Positions 1-6,682 of a stretch of 11,435 nucleotides of DNA are shown here, in pieces. Made by a program: the position numbers and the translations under genes. Location: the NCBI GenBank assembly GCA_003562535.1, contig PWUP01000347.1:1-11435 (forward strand). The letters are read 5' to 3'. This DNA is from Gammaproteobacteria bacterium. Lineage in GTDB: Bacteria > Pseudomonadota > Gammaproteobacteria > Competibacterales > Competibacteraceae. Below the pieces are notes generated by a model. That model was not told the origin of the DNA. It searched no databases and worked only from the letters and a program-made list of their open reading frames with translations. Each line of letters begins with the position of its first letter. Position 1 is the stretch's first letter.

Positions 1-298
1 ACCAGCCGGCACTCAGACCCGGTTCAGCGCCGGTGTGCACGGGAATACCGCGTGCTTGCATCAGGGCGGTGAACTGCTCCCGTGCCTGCTGTGCCAGTTG
101 GCGGCCCTCAGCGGCAATCTGAGTGACATAATCGCCGTACAGGGTGATGCCTTCCCCCGCTCCAGCAATGATTTGTGGCGGTTGCCAGACAAATAAGCCT
201 TCGATATAGCTGGTGAATCGCTCGGCAATCTGTAACGCGGTTTCCAAGACCGATTGATCAATCTCATCGTCGTGAAACGGCAATAAAATGGTTTTCAT
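1..298 (-). CDS. Universal stress protein (UspA family), partial, C-terminus outside the window
   Basis: Reading leftward from the ATG at 298-296, 99 codons stay open to the window edge. The protein starts MKTILLPFHDD, the hydrophobic first beta strand and nucleotide-loop region of Usp domains. It continues with SVLETALQIAERFTSYIEGL, typical of Usp proteins that begin MKTILLP and have a helix ending in a YxEGL-like segment. Usp proteins are small cytoplasmic stress-response proteins, many of which bind ATP. The ATP-binding glycine motif normally sits near the C-terminus, which is not visible, so ATP binding cannot be judged. There is no clear Shine-Dalgarno sequence, but a TATAAT hexamer lies about 40 bases upstream. 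The gene is separate from ubiD, whose stop codon is about 50 bases upstream. Family assignment is fairly secure; the specific role is unknown. Confidence 0.72.
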   Translation of the reverse strand, partial: MKTILLPFHDDEIDQSVLETALQIAERFTSYIEGLFVWQPPQIIAGAGEGITLYGDYVTQIAAEGRQLAQQAREQFTALMQARGIPVHTGAEPGLSAGW

Positions 299-336
299 AG
301 CGCGAACCGTGACAAAATTCCAATAAATGACCGTCC

Positions 337-342
337 ATTATA
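337..342 (-). promoter_or_regulatory. Candidate -10 box for the universal stress gene
   Basis: On the minus strand this reads TATAAT, a perfect sigma-70 -10 hexamer, 38 bases before the ATG at 298. No good -35 hexamer is visible 16-18 bases further upstream, over the end of ubiD, so the site would be weak or activator-dependent. The short ubiD-usp gap and the consensus match are the only support. Confidence 0.4.
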
Positions 343-349
343 CGCACTT

Positions 350-1816
350 TTAATCCAGACCGAGTTCTGACCACAGGGCATCGACCCGTTGTTTGACCTC
401 AGCACTCATGACAATGGGACGCCCCCACTCACGCTGGGTTTCCCCCGGCCATTTATTCGTGGCATCCATGCCCATTTTGGAGCCTAGACCAGACACCGGC
501 GACGCGAAATCCAGATAATCAATCGGAGTATTATCCACCAGCACCGTGTCGCGTGCTGGATCCATGCGGGTGGTGATCGCCCAGATCACGTCTTTCCAGT
601 CGCGGGTATTGATGTCGTCATCGACCACAATCACGAATTTGGTGTACATGAACTGGCGTAAAAAGCTCCACACCCCCATCATCACCCGTTTGGCATGGCC
701 GGGGTATTGTTTTTTCATGCTGACCACAGCCAATCGGTATGAACAGCCCTCGGGGGGCAGGTAAAAATCGACAATTTCCGGGAATTGTTTTTGCAGAATG
801 GGTACGAATACTTCGTTCAACGCCACCCCAAGAATGGCCGGTTCATCAGGCGGGCGGCCGGTATAGGTGCTGTGGTAAATCGGATCGCGCCGATGGGTGA
901 TGCGCTCGACGGTGAACACGGGAAAATCATCGACTTCATTGTAATAGCCGGTATGATCGCCGAAGGGGCCTTCCGCAGCGGTATCGTCAGGGTGCAGCAC
1001 CCCTTCAAGTACAAACTCGGCACTGGCGGGGACTTGTAGCTCTGAACCCAGACATTGAGCCAGTTCGGTGCGGGCACCGCGCAGCAAACCGGCAAACGCA
1101 TATTCCGATAAGGTATCCGGCACCGGCGTCACCGCGCCTAAAATCGTCGCTGGATCAGCGCCCAAGGCCACAGCGATGGGGAAAGGCTGGCCGGGATGGC
1201 TGCGTTGCCAATCACGGAAATCCAGCGCACCACCACGGTGCGACAGCCAGCGCATGATCAGCCGATTGCGCCCCAGTAATTGCTGGCGATAAATACCCAA
1301 ATTTTGGCGGTTTTTGTCGGGGCCTTTAGTGATCACCAGCCCCCAGGTCAACAACGGTCCGGCGTCTTCCGGCCAGCAGGTTTGCAGCGGTAACTGATAG
1401 AGATCCACGGCTTCACCTTCTAGCACCTGTTCTTGGCAGGGTGGACGGCTGATTTTTTTCGGAGCCATATCCAAGATTTTTTTGAAAATCGGTAATTTCT
1501 GCCAAGCGTCTTTCATGCCGCTGGGTGGATCGGGCTGTTTGAGAAAAGCGAGCAATTGACCGACTTCGCGCAGAGCGCTGACTGAATCCTCACCCATGCC
1601 CAAGGCGACCCGCTGCGGGGTGCCAAATAGGTTGGCCAGCACCGGGATGCCATAGCCTTTGGGACGCTCAAATAACAGGGCTGGTCCACCAGCCCGTAAT
1701 ACTCGATCACTGATTTCGGTGATTTCTAAATTCGGGTCAACTTCAGCACGGATACGCTTGAGTTGTTGAGAGGCTTCGAGTTGCTGAATAAAATCGCGTA
1801 GATCACGGTAGCGCAT
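350..1816 (-). CDS. ubiD: UbiD, 4-hydroxy-3-polyprenylbenzoate decarboxylase (ubiquinone synthesis)
   Basis: This 488-residue protein, close to the usual UbiD length, removes the carboxyl group from 4-hydroxy-3-polyprenylbenzoate in ubiquinone biosynthesis. UbiD enzymes use prenylated FMN supplied by UbiX. The N-terminus MRYRDLRDFI is characteristic. The NxGIYR segment (residues 172-177) carries the conserved cofactor-contacting Arg. VLEG (269-272, Glu271) and EGPFGDHTGYY (282-292, Glu282 and Asp287) match the acidic catalytic motif of the family, in the Asp form seen in bacterial UbiD. The ATG at 1816-1814 is chosen because AGGA lies six bases upstream and the protein begins exactly at the conserved N-terminus. 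The open frame continues to 2053, but only by reading antisense through a tRNA gene. No convincing promoter was found, so read-through from gspJ across the antisense tRNA is possible. Confidence 0.95.
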   Translation of the reverse strand: MRYRDLRDFIQQLEASQQLKRIRAEVDPNLEITEISDRVLRAGGPALLFERPKGYGIPVLANLFGTPQRVALGMGEDSVSALREVGQLLAFLKQPDPPSGMKDAWQKLPIFKKILDMAPKKISRPPCQEQVLEGEAVDLYQLPLQTCWPEDAGPLLTWGLVITKGPDKNRQNLGIYRQQLLGRNRLIMRWLSHRGGALDFRDWQRSHPGQPFPIAVALGADPATILGAVTPVPDTLSEYAFAGLLRGARTELAQCLGSELQVPASAEFVLEGVLHPDDTAAEGPFGDHTGYYNEVDDFPVFTVERITHRRDPIYHSTYTGRPPDEPAILGVALNEVFVPILQKQFPEIVDFYLPPEGCSYRLAVVSMKKQYPGHAKRVMMGVWSFLRQFMYTKFVIVVDDDINTRDWKDVIWAITTRMDPARDTVLVDNTPIDYLDFASPVSGLGSKMGMDATNKWPGETQREWGRPIVMSAEVKQRVDALWSELGLD

Positions 1817-1822
1817 GACAGA

Positions 1823-1826
1823 TCCT
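1823..1826 (-). promoter_or_regulatory. Ribosome binding site of ubiD
   Basis: On the minus strand AGGA is followed by six bases and then ATG. This decides the ubiD start against the longer frame that runs through the tRNA. Confidence 0.6.
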
Positions 1827-1908
1827 AGTGGTAAAAACACAGATAAGCATAGACGCCAAGCACGCGACGTTGTATCCTTAGCGGCTTGAATTAATCTGAT
1901 TGCCTCAA

Positions 1909-1985
<77 letters not shown>

Positions 1986-2003
1986 TAATGCTGTGAGTCC
2001 TGC

Positions 2004-2606
2004 TCAATAGCCCACCATAAGAAACACCCGCCGCACGGTGCCCCAGCCATCAAGCTCTAGTTCAACTTCAATCGCTCGGGGCAGCACGGCGCTATCTGGC
2101 TCAGCCGGTGGTACCGGCCACCGTGATTCCCAGCGGTTTTGGCTGTCGAGAAAACGGATGCGCACCGCAGTGACCCCCATAAGCAGCTCAGCGGCAGGGG
2201 CTTGGTCCAGATCAGCCCCATCCAATACCGGGCTGGTGGAACGCAGCAATCGATCGCCGTCCCAACGATAGCGCAGGCGCTGTAAACCGGAGCGTTGGGT
2301 CGCCAGAGGGTTAGCATAACCGCTGCGAGTCAGGCTCAACAGTACCGGCCCACGAGTATCACCCACCAAAGCCGGTTGCACACCACCAAAACTATCACGC
2401 ACCGGACGGGCAACCAGTTGTTCCAGATCACGGCGCAGCCATTCCATGCCCAGTTGCAGTCGCCGCAATTGCTCGCTGCGTTCGGCCAAGGCGGCACGGG
2501 TGGCCAGTATGGTATCCAGACCTGAATAGGCGGTTGCGCCGATGACCGCAAACACGGCCATTGCCACCAGCAATTCCAGCAGGGTCAGACCCCGTTGACG
2601 CTTCAA
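2004..2606 (-). CDS. gspJ: GspJ, T2SS minor pseudopilin (set A)
   Basis: This 200-residue prepilin has a short basic leader MKRQRG. Cleavage is expected after Gly6, with Leu7 in place of the usual Phe, followed by TLLELLVAMAVFAVIG. Glu at mature position 5 is kept. The rest is soluble: LRRLQLGMEWLRRDLEQLVARPVRD near residues 45-70 and a C-terminal PRAIEVELELDGWGTVRRVF, a GspJ-like pattern. GspJ joins GspI and GspK at the tip of the pseudopilus in the periplasm after processing by the prepilin peptidase. The start is TTG at 2606-2604, which shares four bases (TTGA) with the gspI stop, so translation is probably coupled; AGGG lies eight bases upstream. No gspK follows; the next gene is a tRNA on the other strand. 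Confidence 0.88.
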   Translation of the reverse strand: MKRQRGLTLLELLVAMAVFAVIGATAYSGLDTILATRAALAERSEQLRRLQLGMEWLRRDLEQLVARPVRDSFGGVQPALVGDTRGPVLLSLTRSGYANPLATQRSGLQRLRYRWDGDRLLRSTSPVLDGADLDQAPAAELLMGVTAVRIRFLDSQNRWESRWPVPPAEPDSAVLPRAIEVELELDGWGTVRRVFLMVGY

Positions 2607-2974
2607 CGGTGTTGCCCTAGAAAAGCGCTAAGCTGCGCCGCTGTGGTGTCGCTACCAGCGGGTCTGACGCGCACATCCAAGCGGCGTAAATCGGGTTCCG
2701 GTGTGGCTTGTACTTCGACACTCCAATGCCACTCGCGCCCCGCCATTGTGGTTTCACCGCTGAAACGACTGCCCGCATCCGGCCAACGATTCTCTAACTG
2801 TTGCTCGGCAATGACATTCTCGGCAATCCACCCCGCGATGGTGCGTTCCTGTAAAATCGCCTGTGTGCGGGCGCTGTCACTGGCGGCCTGAATCACCGCA
2901 GCCATAGCAATGGCTAAAATGGCTAAGGCGACTAAGACTTCCAGCAATGTAAACCCCTGCAATCGACGCTTCAC
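2603..2974 (-). CDS. gspI: GspI, T2SS minor pseudopilin (set A, canonical type)
   Basis: This 123-residue prepilin has leader MKRRLQG, predicted cleavage before Phe8, and Glu at mature position 5 (FTLLEVLVALAILAIAMAAV). The ENRWPDAG stretch (residues 61-68), the MAGREWHW stretch (77-84) and DLRRLDVRV (95-103) are hallmarks of classical GspI. In known T2SSs GspI nucleates the tip complex with GspJ and GspK. I chose the GTG at 2974-2972, which overlaps the gspH stop as GTGA and gives a normal 7-residue leader. A TTG 15 bases upstream would add MAAPA and cannot be excluded. The 3' end overlaps gspJ by four bases. It is quite different in sequence from the second GspI-like protein at 5337-5744. 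Confidence 0.9.
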   Translation of the reverse strand: MKRRLQGFTLLEVLVALAILAIAMAAVIQAASDSARTQAILQERTIAGWIAENVIAEQQLENRWPDAGSRFSGETTMAGREWHWSVEVQATPEPDLRRLDVRVRPAGSDTTAAQLSAFLGQHR

Positions 2975-3477
2975 GGCAGGGGCTGCCAAACGATTTGACC
3001 CAGTAAATCAGCGCTGATTTGATAAGCGAGGCCGCTGCCGAATGGGCCATGCAGCGTGAGCTCAAAGGGATTGATTTCACCGCTGGCGGTCAGCCAAATG
3101 CGCGGAGGGTCATCAGGGTCGAGATCAACCCCGCGATTTTCAAAATACAGGGCTAACTCCCATTCAGAGGGTAGGCGATGTTCAGCGCCCAGTGCCTGCC
3201 ACTCCGACTCGTCACTGCGGCGCAGAAACTGATAGCGATCGGGCAGTAGCCACAGCCCCCGGGTCTCACCGAGCAGCACAGCCTCATCGCGGTGGTGTTC
3301 TAGACGCACGGCCAACCGTTGGACTTCACGCTCCAGGCGTTGATCCTGACCGGACAGACCGCTGACACTGAGCACCGCCAAGCCGGTCAGAATCCCCATC
3401 AGCGCCAGTGTGACCAGAACCTCTAGCAGGGTAAAACCGCGCTCAGTCGTCCAGATTCCAGTTACCGATTTCGGCAT
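2971..3477 (-). CDS. gspH: GspH, T2SS minor pseudopilin (set A)
   Basis: The 168-residue protein matches the usual GspH length. A 14-residue leader (MPKSVTGIWTTERG) is followed by FTLLEVLVTLALMGILTG, with Glu at mature position 5. The region after the helix (QRLAVRLEHHRDEAVLLGETRGLWLLPDRY, about residues 55-85) matches the GspH/FimT pattern of R(S/D)EA followed by a beta strand. The start is ATG at 3477-3475, the only good start giving a normal leader. Upstream frame to 3582 would only add residues read out of frame from gspG. Consequently the first 35 bases lie inside the 3' end of gspG. The stop overlaps the GTG of gspI. GspH is thought to link the pseudopilus tip complex to the GspG shaft. 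Confidence 0.87.
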   Translation of the reverse strand: MPKSVTGIWTTERGFTLLEVLVTLALMGILTGLAVLSVSGLSGQDQRLEREVQRLAVRLEHHRDEAVLLGETRGLWLLPDRYQFLRRSDESEWQALGAEHRLPSEWELALYFENRGVDLDPDDPPRIWLTASGEINPFELTLHGPFGSGLAYQISADLLGQIVWQPLP

Positions 3478-3880
3478 TGATCCCCTCGCCCCCTGGCCGA
3501 CCATCAGCACCGAGTGAATAGACATCAAACTCGCCATGTTGACCGGGGTGTAAATACTGATAAGGCCGCCCCCAAGGATCACGAGGCAGTCGGTCTAAAT
3601 AGCCGCCAGAGCGCCAATTCGGAGCTTCAGGCTGGCCGCTGGGGCGTTGCACTAAGGCTTCCAGTCCTTGATCGGTACTGGGGTACACAAAATTATCCAG
3701 CCGATACAGATTAAGCTGAGTTTGTAAAGCACGGATATCATTGCGGGCTTTGACCAAGCGGGCTTCATCCGGCCGATCCATAATTCGCGGTACGACCACA
3801 GCCGCCAAAATGCCCAAGATCACCACCACCACCATGACTTCAATCAGGGTGAAACCACTATGACGAGAAACAGCACGCAT
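3443..3880 (-). CDS. gspG: GspG, T2SS major pseudopilin (set A)
   Basis: This 145-residue protein is the main structural subunit of a T2SS pseudopilus. Leader MRAVSRHSG precedes FTLIEVMVVVVILGILAAVVVPRIM, with Glu at mature position 5. YPSTDQGLEALVQRP and LPRDPWGRPYQYLHPGQHGEFDVYSLGADG are classical GspG signatures. The C-terminal SLGADGRPGGEGINAEIGNW is the loop that binds calcium in characterised GspG proteins. The start is ATG at 3880-3878; no strong Shine-Dalgarno sequence is seen. It opens the G-H-I-J block, 70 bases after pcnB. The gap holds a hairpin (3914-3940) and a direct repeat AGGTTA-GC-AGGTTA (3899-3912, as read on the plus strand). A paralogue lies at 6212-6649, roughly half identical by eye. 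Confidence 0.95.
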   Translation of the reverse strand: MRAVSRHSGFTLIEVMVVVVILGILAAVVVPRIMDRPDEARLVKARNDIRALQTQLNLYRLDNFVYPSTDQGLEALVQRPSGQPEAPNWRSGGYLDRLPRDPWGRPYQYLHPGQHGEFDVYSLGADGRPGGEGINAEIGNWNLDD

Positions 3881-3913
3881 TGCACACGACTCACAATAAG
3901 GTTAGCAGGTTAA

Positions 3914-3940
3914 CACACTCTCCAGACCATAGAGAGCGTG
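3914..3940 (-). terminator. Hairpin between pcnB and gspG; possible weak terminator or attenuator
   Basis: On the minus strand CACGCTCTC and GAGAGTGTG form a nine-pair stem with one G·U and a nine-base loop, starting about ten bases after the pcnB stop. The sequence that follows is TTAACC, not a U run, so intrinsic termination would be inefficient. On the plus strand the wobble becomes an A·C mismatch, which favours a minus-strand RNA structure. It could protect the pcnB 3' end or limit read-through into gspG. Confidence 0.45.
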
Positions 3941-3950
3941 ACAAGTTTAT

Positions 3951-5267
3951 TCAACTACTAGCCGCCAGTTGTTTAGTTTGACGGGGTGAGTCGGTATTCA
4001 CCAATAGCGCACGCTGCCGCGCTGCATCATCGAGTGTTTGCACCATTGTCCACCACTCGGCCAATTCGGCTACCGGCTCCCCGGCGGCTGCCCGTAAGAC
4101 CAAGAAATCATAAGCAGCACGAAAGCGCGGGTGGTGCATAAACGCCAACGCCCGTTTGCCCGTGCGGCGCTCAAACCGGTTTTGCAACGCCCAAATTTCC
4201 CGCATGGGCAGTGCATACCGGCGCGGTAATGCGGTGTGCCGATTTTGGTAACGAATCAGTTCATCACACGCTTGTTGCAGGGCGTCATTGGCAGGCAAGG
4301 CTTGGAAGGCCGGTTGTTGGAGTAAGGATTGTAACGGCCCCCAAAGTAGTGTGGCGTACAAAAACGCTGGGGTGATGGGGCGTCCCTCGGCAATTCGCTG
4401 ATCGGTATTGGCAAACGCATGGATGAGTAAATGGCGTGCTGTGCTGTAATATTCATGACGCAAACAGCGGTCAGTAGCGGGAAATAAATAACGAAACAGT
4501 CCGAATAAGCGCAGCAGCTCAAAGCACTGCACCGCTTGGCCGCCCATAAACAGCTTGAGCAGCTCGTCAAACAAGCGCGCAGGCGGCGCTTGCAGCAGCA
4601 GATGCCCGAGTTCATGGATGGGTGCCTCGGTCTCGGGGGCTAAACGGAATCCTAACTTAGCCATGAAACGCACTGCCCGCAGCATCCGCACGGGATCTTC
4701 ACGATAGCGTTGCTCAGGCTCACCAATCAGACGTAATACCCCAGCGTGTAAATCCGCCATACCGGAGGCATAGTCGCGTACTGAAAAATCGGCGATGTCG
4801 TAATATAAGGCATTGACGGTAAAATCACGGCGGAGAGCGTCGTCTTCAATACTGCCAAATACATTATCGCTGATAATCCGCCCGTGCTCGTCGAGTTCAA
4901 CGCCTGACTCTTCATCATCGGGATCATGTTGGGCACGAAATGTCGCGACTTCGATGATCTCATTGCCGAAATGAATATGCGCTAACCGAAAGCGGCGGCC
5001 AATTAGACGGCAGTTACGGAATAAACGCCGCACTTCTTCAGGGCGGGCATCAGTAACGACGTCAAAATCCTTGGGTTCCAAGCCCAGTAATAAATCTCGG
5101 ACACCGCCGCCCACTAAACAGGCGCGAAATCCAGATTCATGCAGACGATACAGCACCTTGAGTGCGCGAGGACTGATCAGACGGCGGGAAATCGTGTGTT
5201 CAGAACGGGGAATAGTTTGGAACAACGCAGTGTCTGGTGAATCAATGTCCAATTGATCAAGTATCAT
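3951..5267 (-). CDS. pcnB: PcnB, poly(A) polymerase I
   Basis: This 438-residue nucleotidyltransferase adds poly(A) tails to RNA 3' ends, which promotes decay. LVGGGVRDLLLG (51-62) and KDFDV (66-70) supply the nucleotide-binding loop and the metal-binding Asp67 and Asp69. LFRNCRLIGRRFRLAH (82-97), NVFGSIEDDALRRDFTVNALYYD (135-157) and YREDPVRMLRAVRFMAKLGF are PcnB signatures that separate it from CCA-adding enzymes. It agrees with my memory of E. coli PcnB almost throughout, including HPRFRAAYDFLVLRA near the C-terminus. It lacks the long Arg/Lys-rich tail of the E. coli protein. The start is ATG at 5267-5265; no strong Shine-Dalgarno sequence is visible, though an extended -10 motif lies just upstream. 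In many gammaproteobacteria folK follows pcnB; here gspG does. Confidence 0.93.
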   Translation of the reverse strand: MILDQLDIDSPDTALFQTIPRSEHTISRRLISPRALKVLYRLHESGFRACLVGGGVRDLLLGLEPKDFDVVTDARPEEVRRLFRNCRLIGRRFRLAHIHFGNEIIEVATFRAQHDPDDEESGVELDEHGRIISDNVFGSIEDDALRRDFTVNALYYDIADFSVRDYASGMADLHAGVLRLIGEPEQRYREDPVRMLRAVRFMAKLGFRLAPETEAPIHELGHLLLQAPPARLFDELLKLFMGGQAVQCFELLRLFGLFRYLFPATDRCLRHEYYSTARHLLIHAFANTDQRIAEGRPITPAFLYATLLWGPLQSLLQQPAFQALPANDALQQACDELIRYQNRHTALPRRYALPMREIWALQNRFERRTGKRALAFMHHPRFRAAYDFLVLRAAAGEPVAELAEWWTMVQTLDDAARQRALLVNTDSPRQTKQLAASS

Positions 5268-5287
5268 ATCGGTGAGCTAAATGGATG

Positions 5288-5296
5288 ATGATAGCA
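5288..5296 (-). promoter_or_regulatory. Candidate extended -10 promoter of pcnB
   Basis: On the minus strand this reads TGCTATCAT, matching the extended -10 pattern TGnTATnnT. It lies in the 69-base gap between the gspI-like gene and pcnB. Transcription would start about 15 bases before the pcnB ATG. No clear -35 box is present, which extended -10 promoters tolerate. It suggests pcnB is transcribed separately from the set B block. Confidence 0.42.
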
Positions 5297-5336
5297 TGTT
5301 GTGGTGCTCATGGAGTGGGATTTAAGTTTGATTCGG

Positions 5337-5744
5337 TTAAGCCTCTTCCCAAGCTAGACGTAAGGTTTGTAATTCAATTTGGCGGATCTGCGACCCATCC
5401 GCCCAACTCACCCGCACCTCCACTTGGTACAGATTCACCGCAAAACCCAAGGTCTCAATATCGGCAGGGGCTTCGGGATCAACATAGCGCTCGATAGTCA
5501 CTTGCCAAGCAAACTGGGGGTCGAAAGCGCCCTCATAGACCCCTTCGGTCAGCGGCGGTTCGACCCCGACTTGAGCTAATAAAGACTGGGCATGTAATGT
5601 GGCTAGGGTATAGTCTTCCGCCAAGGCGGTATTACGCAAACTCTGGCCAAATGCATGTAATAGGGTTGCCACGGCGACGCTGAGAATCACAAAGGCCACC
5701 AACAGCTCTAATAGCGTAAAACCGCGTGCGCGGCTAATCGGCAT
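5337..5744 (-). CDS. GspI-like minor pseudopilin (set B, divergent type)
   Basis: This 135-residue prepilin has leader MPISRARG, then FTLLELLVAFVILSVAVATLLHAFGQSLR with Glu at mature position 5. The soluble part contains TLATLHAQSLLAQVGVEPPLTEGVYEG and ends with VNLYQVEVRVSWADGSQIRQIELQTLRLA. This fits the other sequence lineage annotated as GspI, with a VxVSW strand and TLRL terminus, and not the MAGREW type at 2603-2974. ATG 5744-5742 is chosen because GAGG stands six bases ahead of it. A TTG 12 bases upstream is the alternative. The start lies 11 bases inside gspH of set B, so the two are translationally linked. Position after G and H supports GspI, but a pseudopilin of another pilus-like machine is possible. 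No gspJ follows; pcnB does. Confidence 0.78.
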   Translation of the reverse strand: MPISRARGFTLLELLVAFVILSVAVATLLHAFGQSLRNTALAEDYTLATLHAQSLLAQVGVEPPLTEGVYEGAFDPQFAWQVTIERYVDPEAPADIETLGFAVNLYQVEVRVSWADGSQIRQIELQTLRLAWEEA

Positions 5745-6183
5745 CACGATCCTCAATGCGAATGCGCCCGGTTAACCAATCGACATTCACCCGATACTCC
5801 ACTCGCTGGTCACTCAAGGCGATATAGCCTCCCGTAGAACTGCCATCGGGGAAAAAGCGGATATGGCCGCGATCCTCGTCAACGATTTCTGCTTGAGCGG
5901 TGTAAAGCTGGATGGTCACCCGTGGATGCTGCGGCAGGGTTACTGGACGTTGCCGCCCGGTGACGGTAAATTCGCGCCGTTCGAGATCGATACTCAGTAC
6001 CGCAGGCTGCTGTTGAGTGACCGCTTCACTGCGAGCCGCCCGCAGCCCGGCGGCTAACTGCCGTGCGGCTCCGCGTACTTCAGTGGTCACTCCCGCCCCA
6101 CTGAGCATGGGTGGAATCAAGGCCACCAGCAATCCCATCACCACCAACACAACCAGCAGTTCCAGCAAAGTAAACCCGCGCAT
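5734..6183 (-). CDS. gspH: GspH/FimT-type minor pseudopilin (set B)
   Basis: This 149-residue pseudopilin begins MRG followed by FTLLELLVVLVVMGLLVALIPPML, with Glu at mature position 5. RQLAAGLRAARSEAVTQQQPAVLSIDLERREFTV (about residues 41-74) is the GspH pattern of a helix ending in ARSEA followed by beta strands. IRFFPDGSSTGGYI (108-121) is the conserved FxPDGxSxGG turn of GspH/FimT proteins. The leader from the ATG is only three residues and no Shine-Dalgarno sequence is visible. In the same frame a CTG at 6204-6202 would give the more typical leader MGLARTTMRG, with the first in-frame stop directly before it. The gene lies 28 bases after gspG and overlaps the gspI-like gene. Confidence 0.85.
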   Translation of the reverse strand: MRGFTLLELLVVLVVMGLLVALIPPMLSGAGVTTEVRGAARQLAAGLRAARSEAVTQQQPAVLSIDLERREFTVTGRQRPVTLPQHPRVTIQLYTAQAEIVDEDRGHIRFFPDGSSTGGYIALSDQRVEYRVNVDWLTGRIRIEDRDAD

Positions 6184-6211
6184 GGTGGTACGCGCTAGAC
6201 CCAGCTAGTGG

Positions 6212-6649
6212 CTACCAACTGACGATCTCGGCATTTGCCCCCGAACCCCCAGGTGAACCATCGGCACCATAGGACAGTAAATCATACGGGCCATGTTCAC
6301 CAGGTGAACGATACACAAAGTCATTGCCCCAAGCATCGGTGGGGATGGTGCTACGGCGTAAATAAGGCCCATTCCAGCGGTTAACCCCTGGAGGTTGGCG
6401 GATTAAGGCTTCCAAACCTTCCGCCGTGGTGGGATATCGCCCTACTTCCAGCCGGAACATGTCTAATGCCCCGCCTAATTGTTCGATTTGGGTCTGGGTG
6501 GTTTGGACATTGGCGGTTTCGGTGCGGCCAATGAGATTGGGCACGACAATACCGGCCAGTAAGCCCAGAATCACCAGCACCACTAATAATTCCACCAAGG
6601 TAAAGCCCGCAGCCCGGTGCTGCGGCGCGGGGTTATGTACACAGATCAT
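6212..6649 (-). CDS. gspG: GspG, T2SS major pseudopilin (set B)
   Basis: This 145-residue prepilin has a 15-residue leader ending RAAG, then FTLVELLVVLVILGLLAGIVVPNLIG, with Glu at mature position 5. YPTTAEGLEALIRQPPG, IPTDAWGNDFVY and SPGEHGPYDLLSYGADGSPGGSGANAEIVSW are GspG features, including the C-terminal calcium-loop region. It would form the shaft of the pseudopilus built by GspE/F of the same block. ATG 6649-6647 is preceded by AGAGGA at an ideal distance (six bases). It lies 33 bases after gspF. Compared with the set A GspG it has the same length and domain plan but a different leader and many substitutions. The two subunits might therefore serve different machines or mix in one. Confidence 0.93.
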   Translation of the reverse strand: MICVHNPAPQHRAAGFTLVELLVVLVILGLLAGIVVPNLIGRTETANVQTTQTQIEQLGGALDMFRLEVGRYPTTAEGLEALIRQPPGVNRWNGPYLRRSTIPTDAWGNDFVYRSPGEHGPYDLLSYGADGSPGGSGANAEIVSW

Positions 6650-6655
6650 AAGAAT

Positions 6656-6661
6656 TCCTCT
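6656..6661 (-). promoter_or_regulatory. Strong ribosome binding site of set B gspG
   Basis: On the minus strand AGAGGA lies six bases before the ATG. It is one of the best Shine-Dalgarno matches in the block, consistent with the need to make more major pseudopilin than the minor subunits. Confidence 0.55.
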
Positions 6662-6682
6662 GAAAATATCTCAACATCATCA

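Noticed and set aside
785..1039. Plus-strand ORFs inside ubiD and elsewhere in the left part
   Set aside because: They are opposite-strand shadows of strongly conserved genes, without ribosome binding sites or recognisable products.
3478..3582. Longer gspH start at 3582
   Set aside because: The extra 35 residues are out-of-frame gspG coding sequence and would give a prepilin leader of nearly 50 residues.
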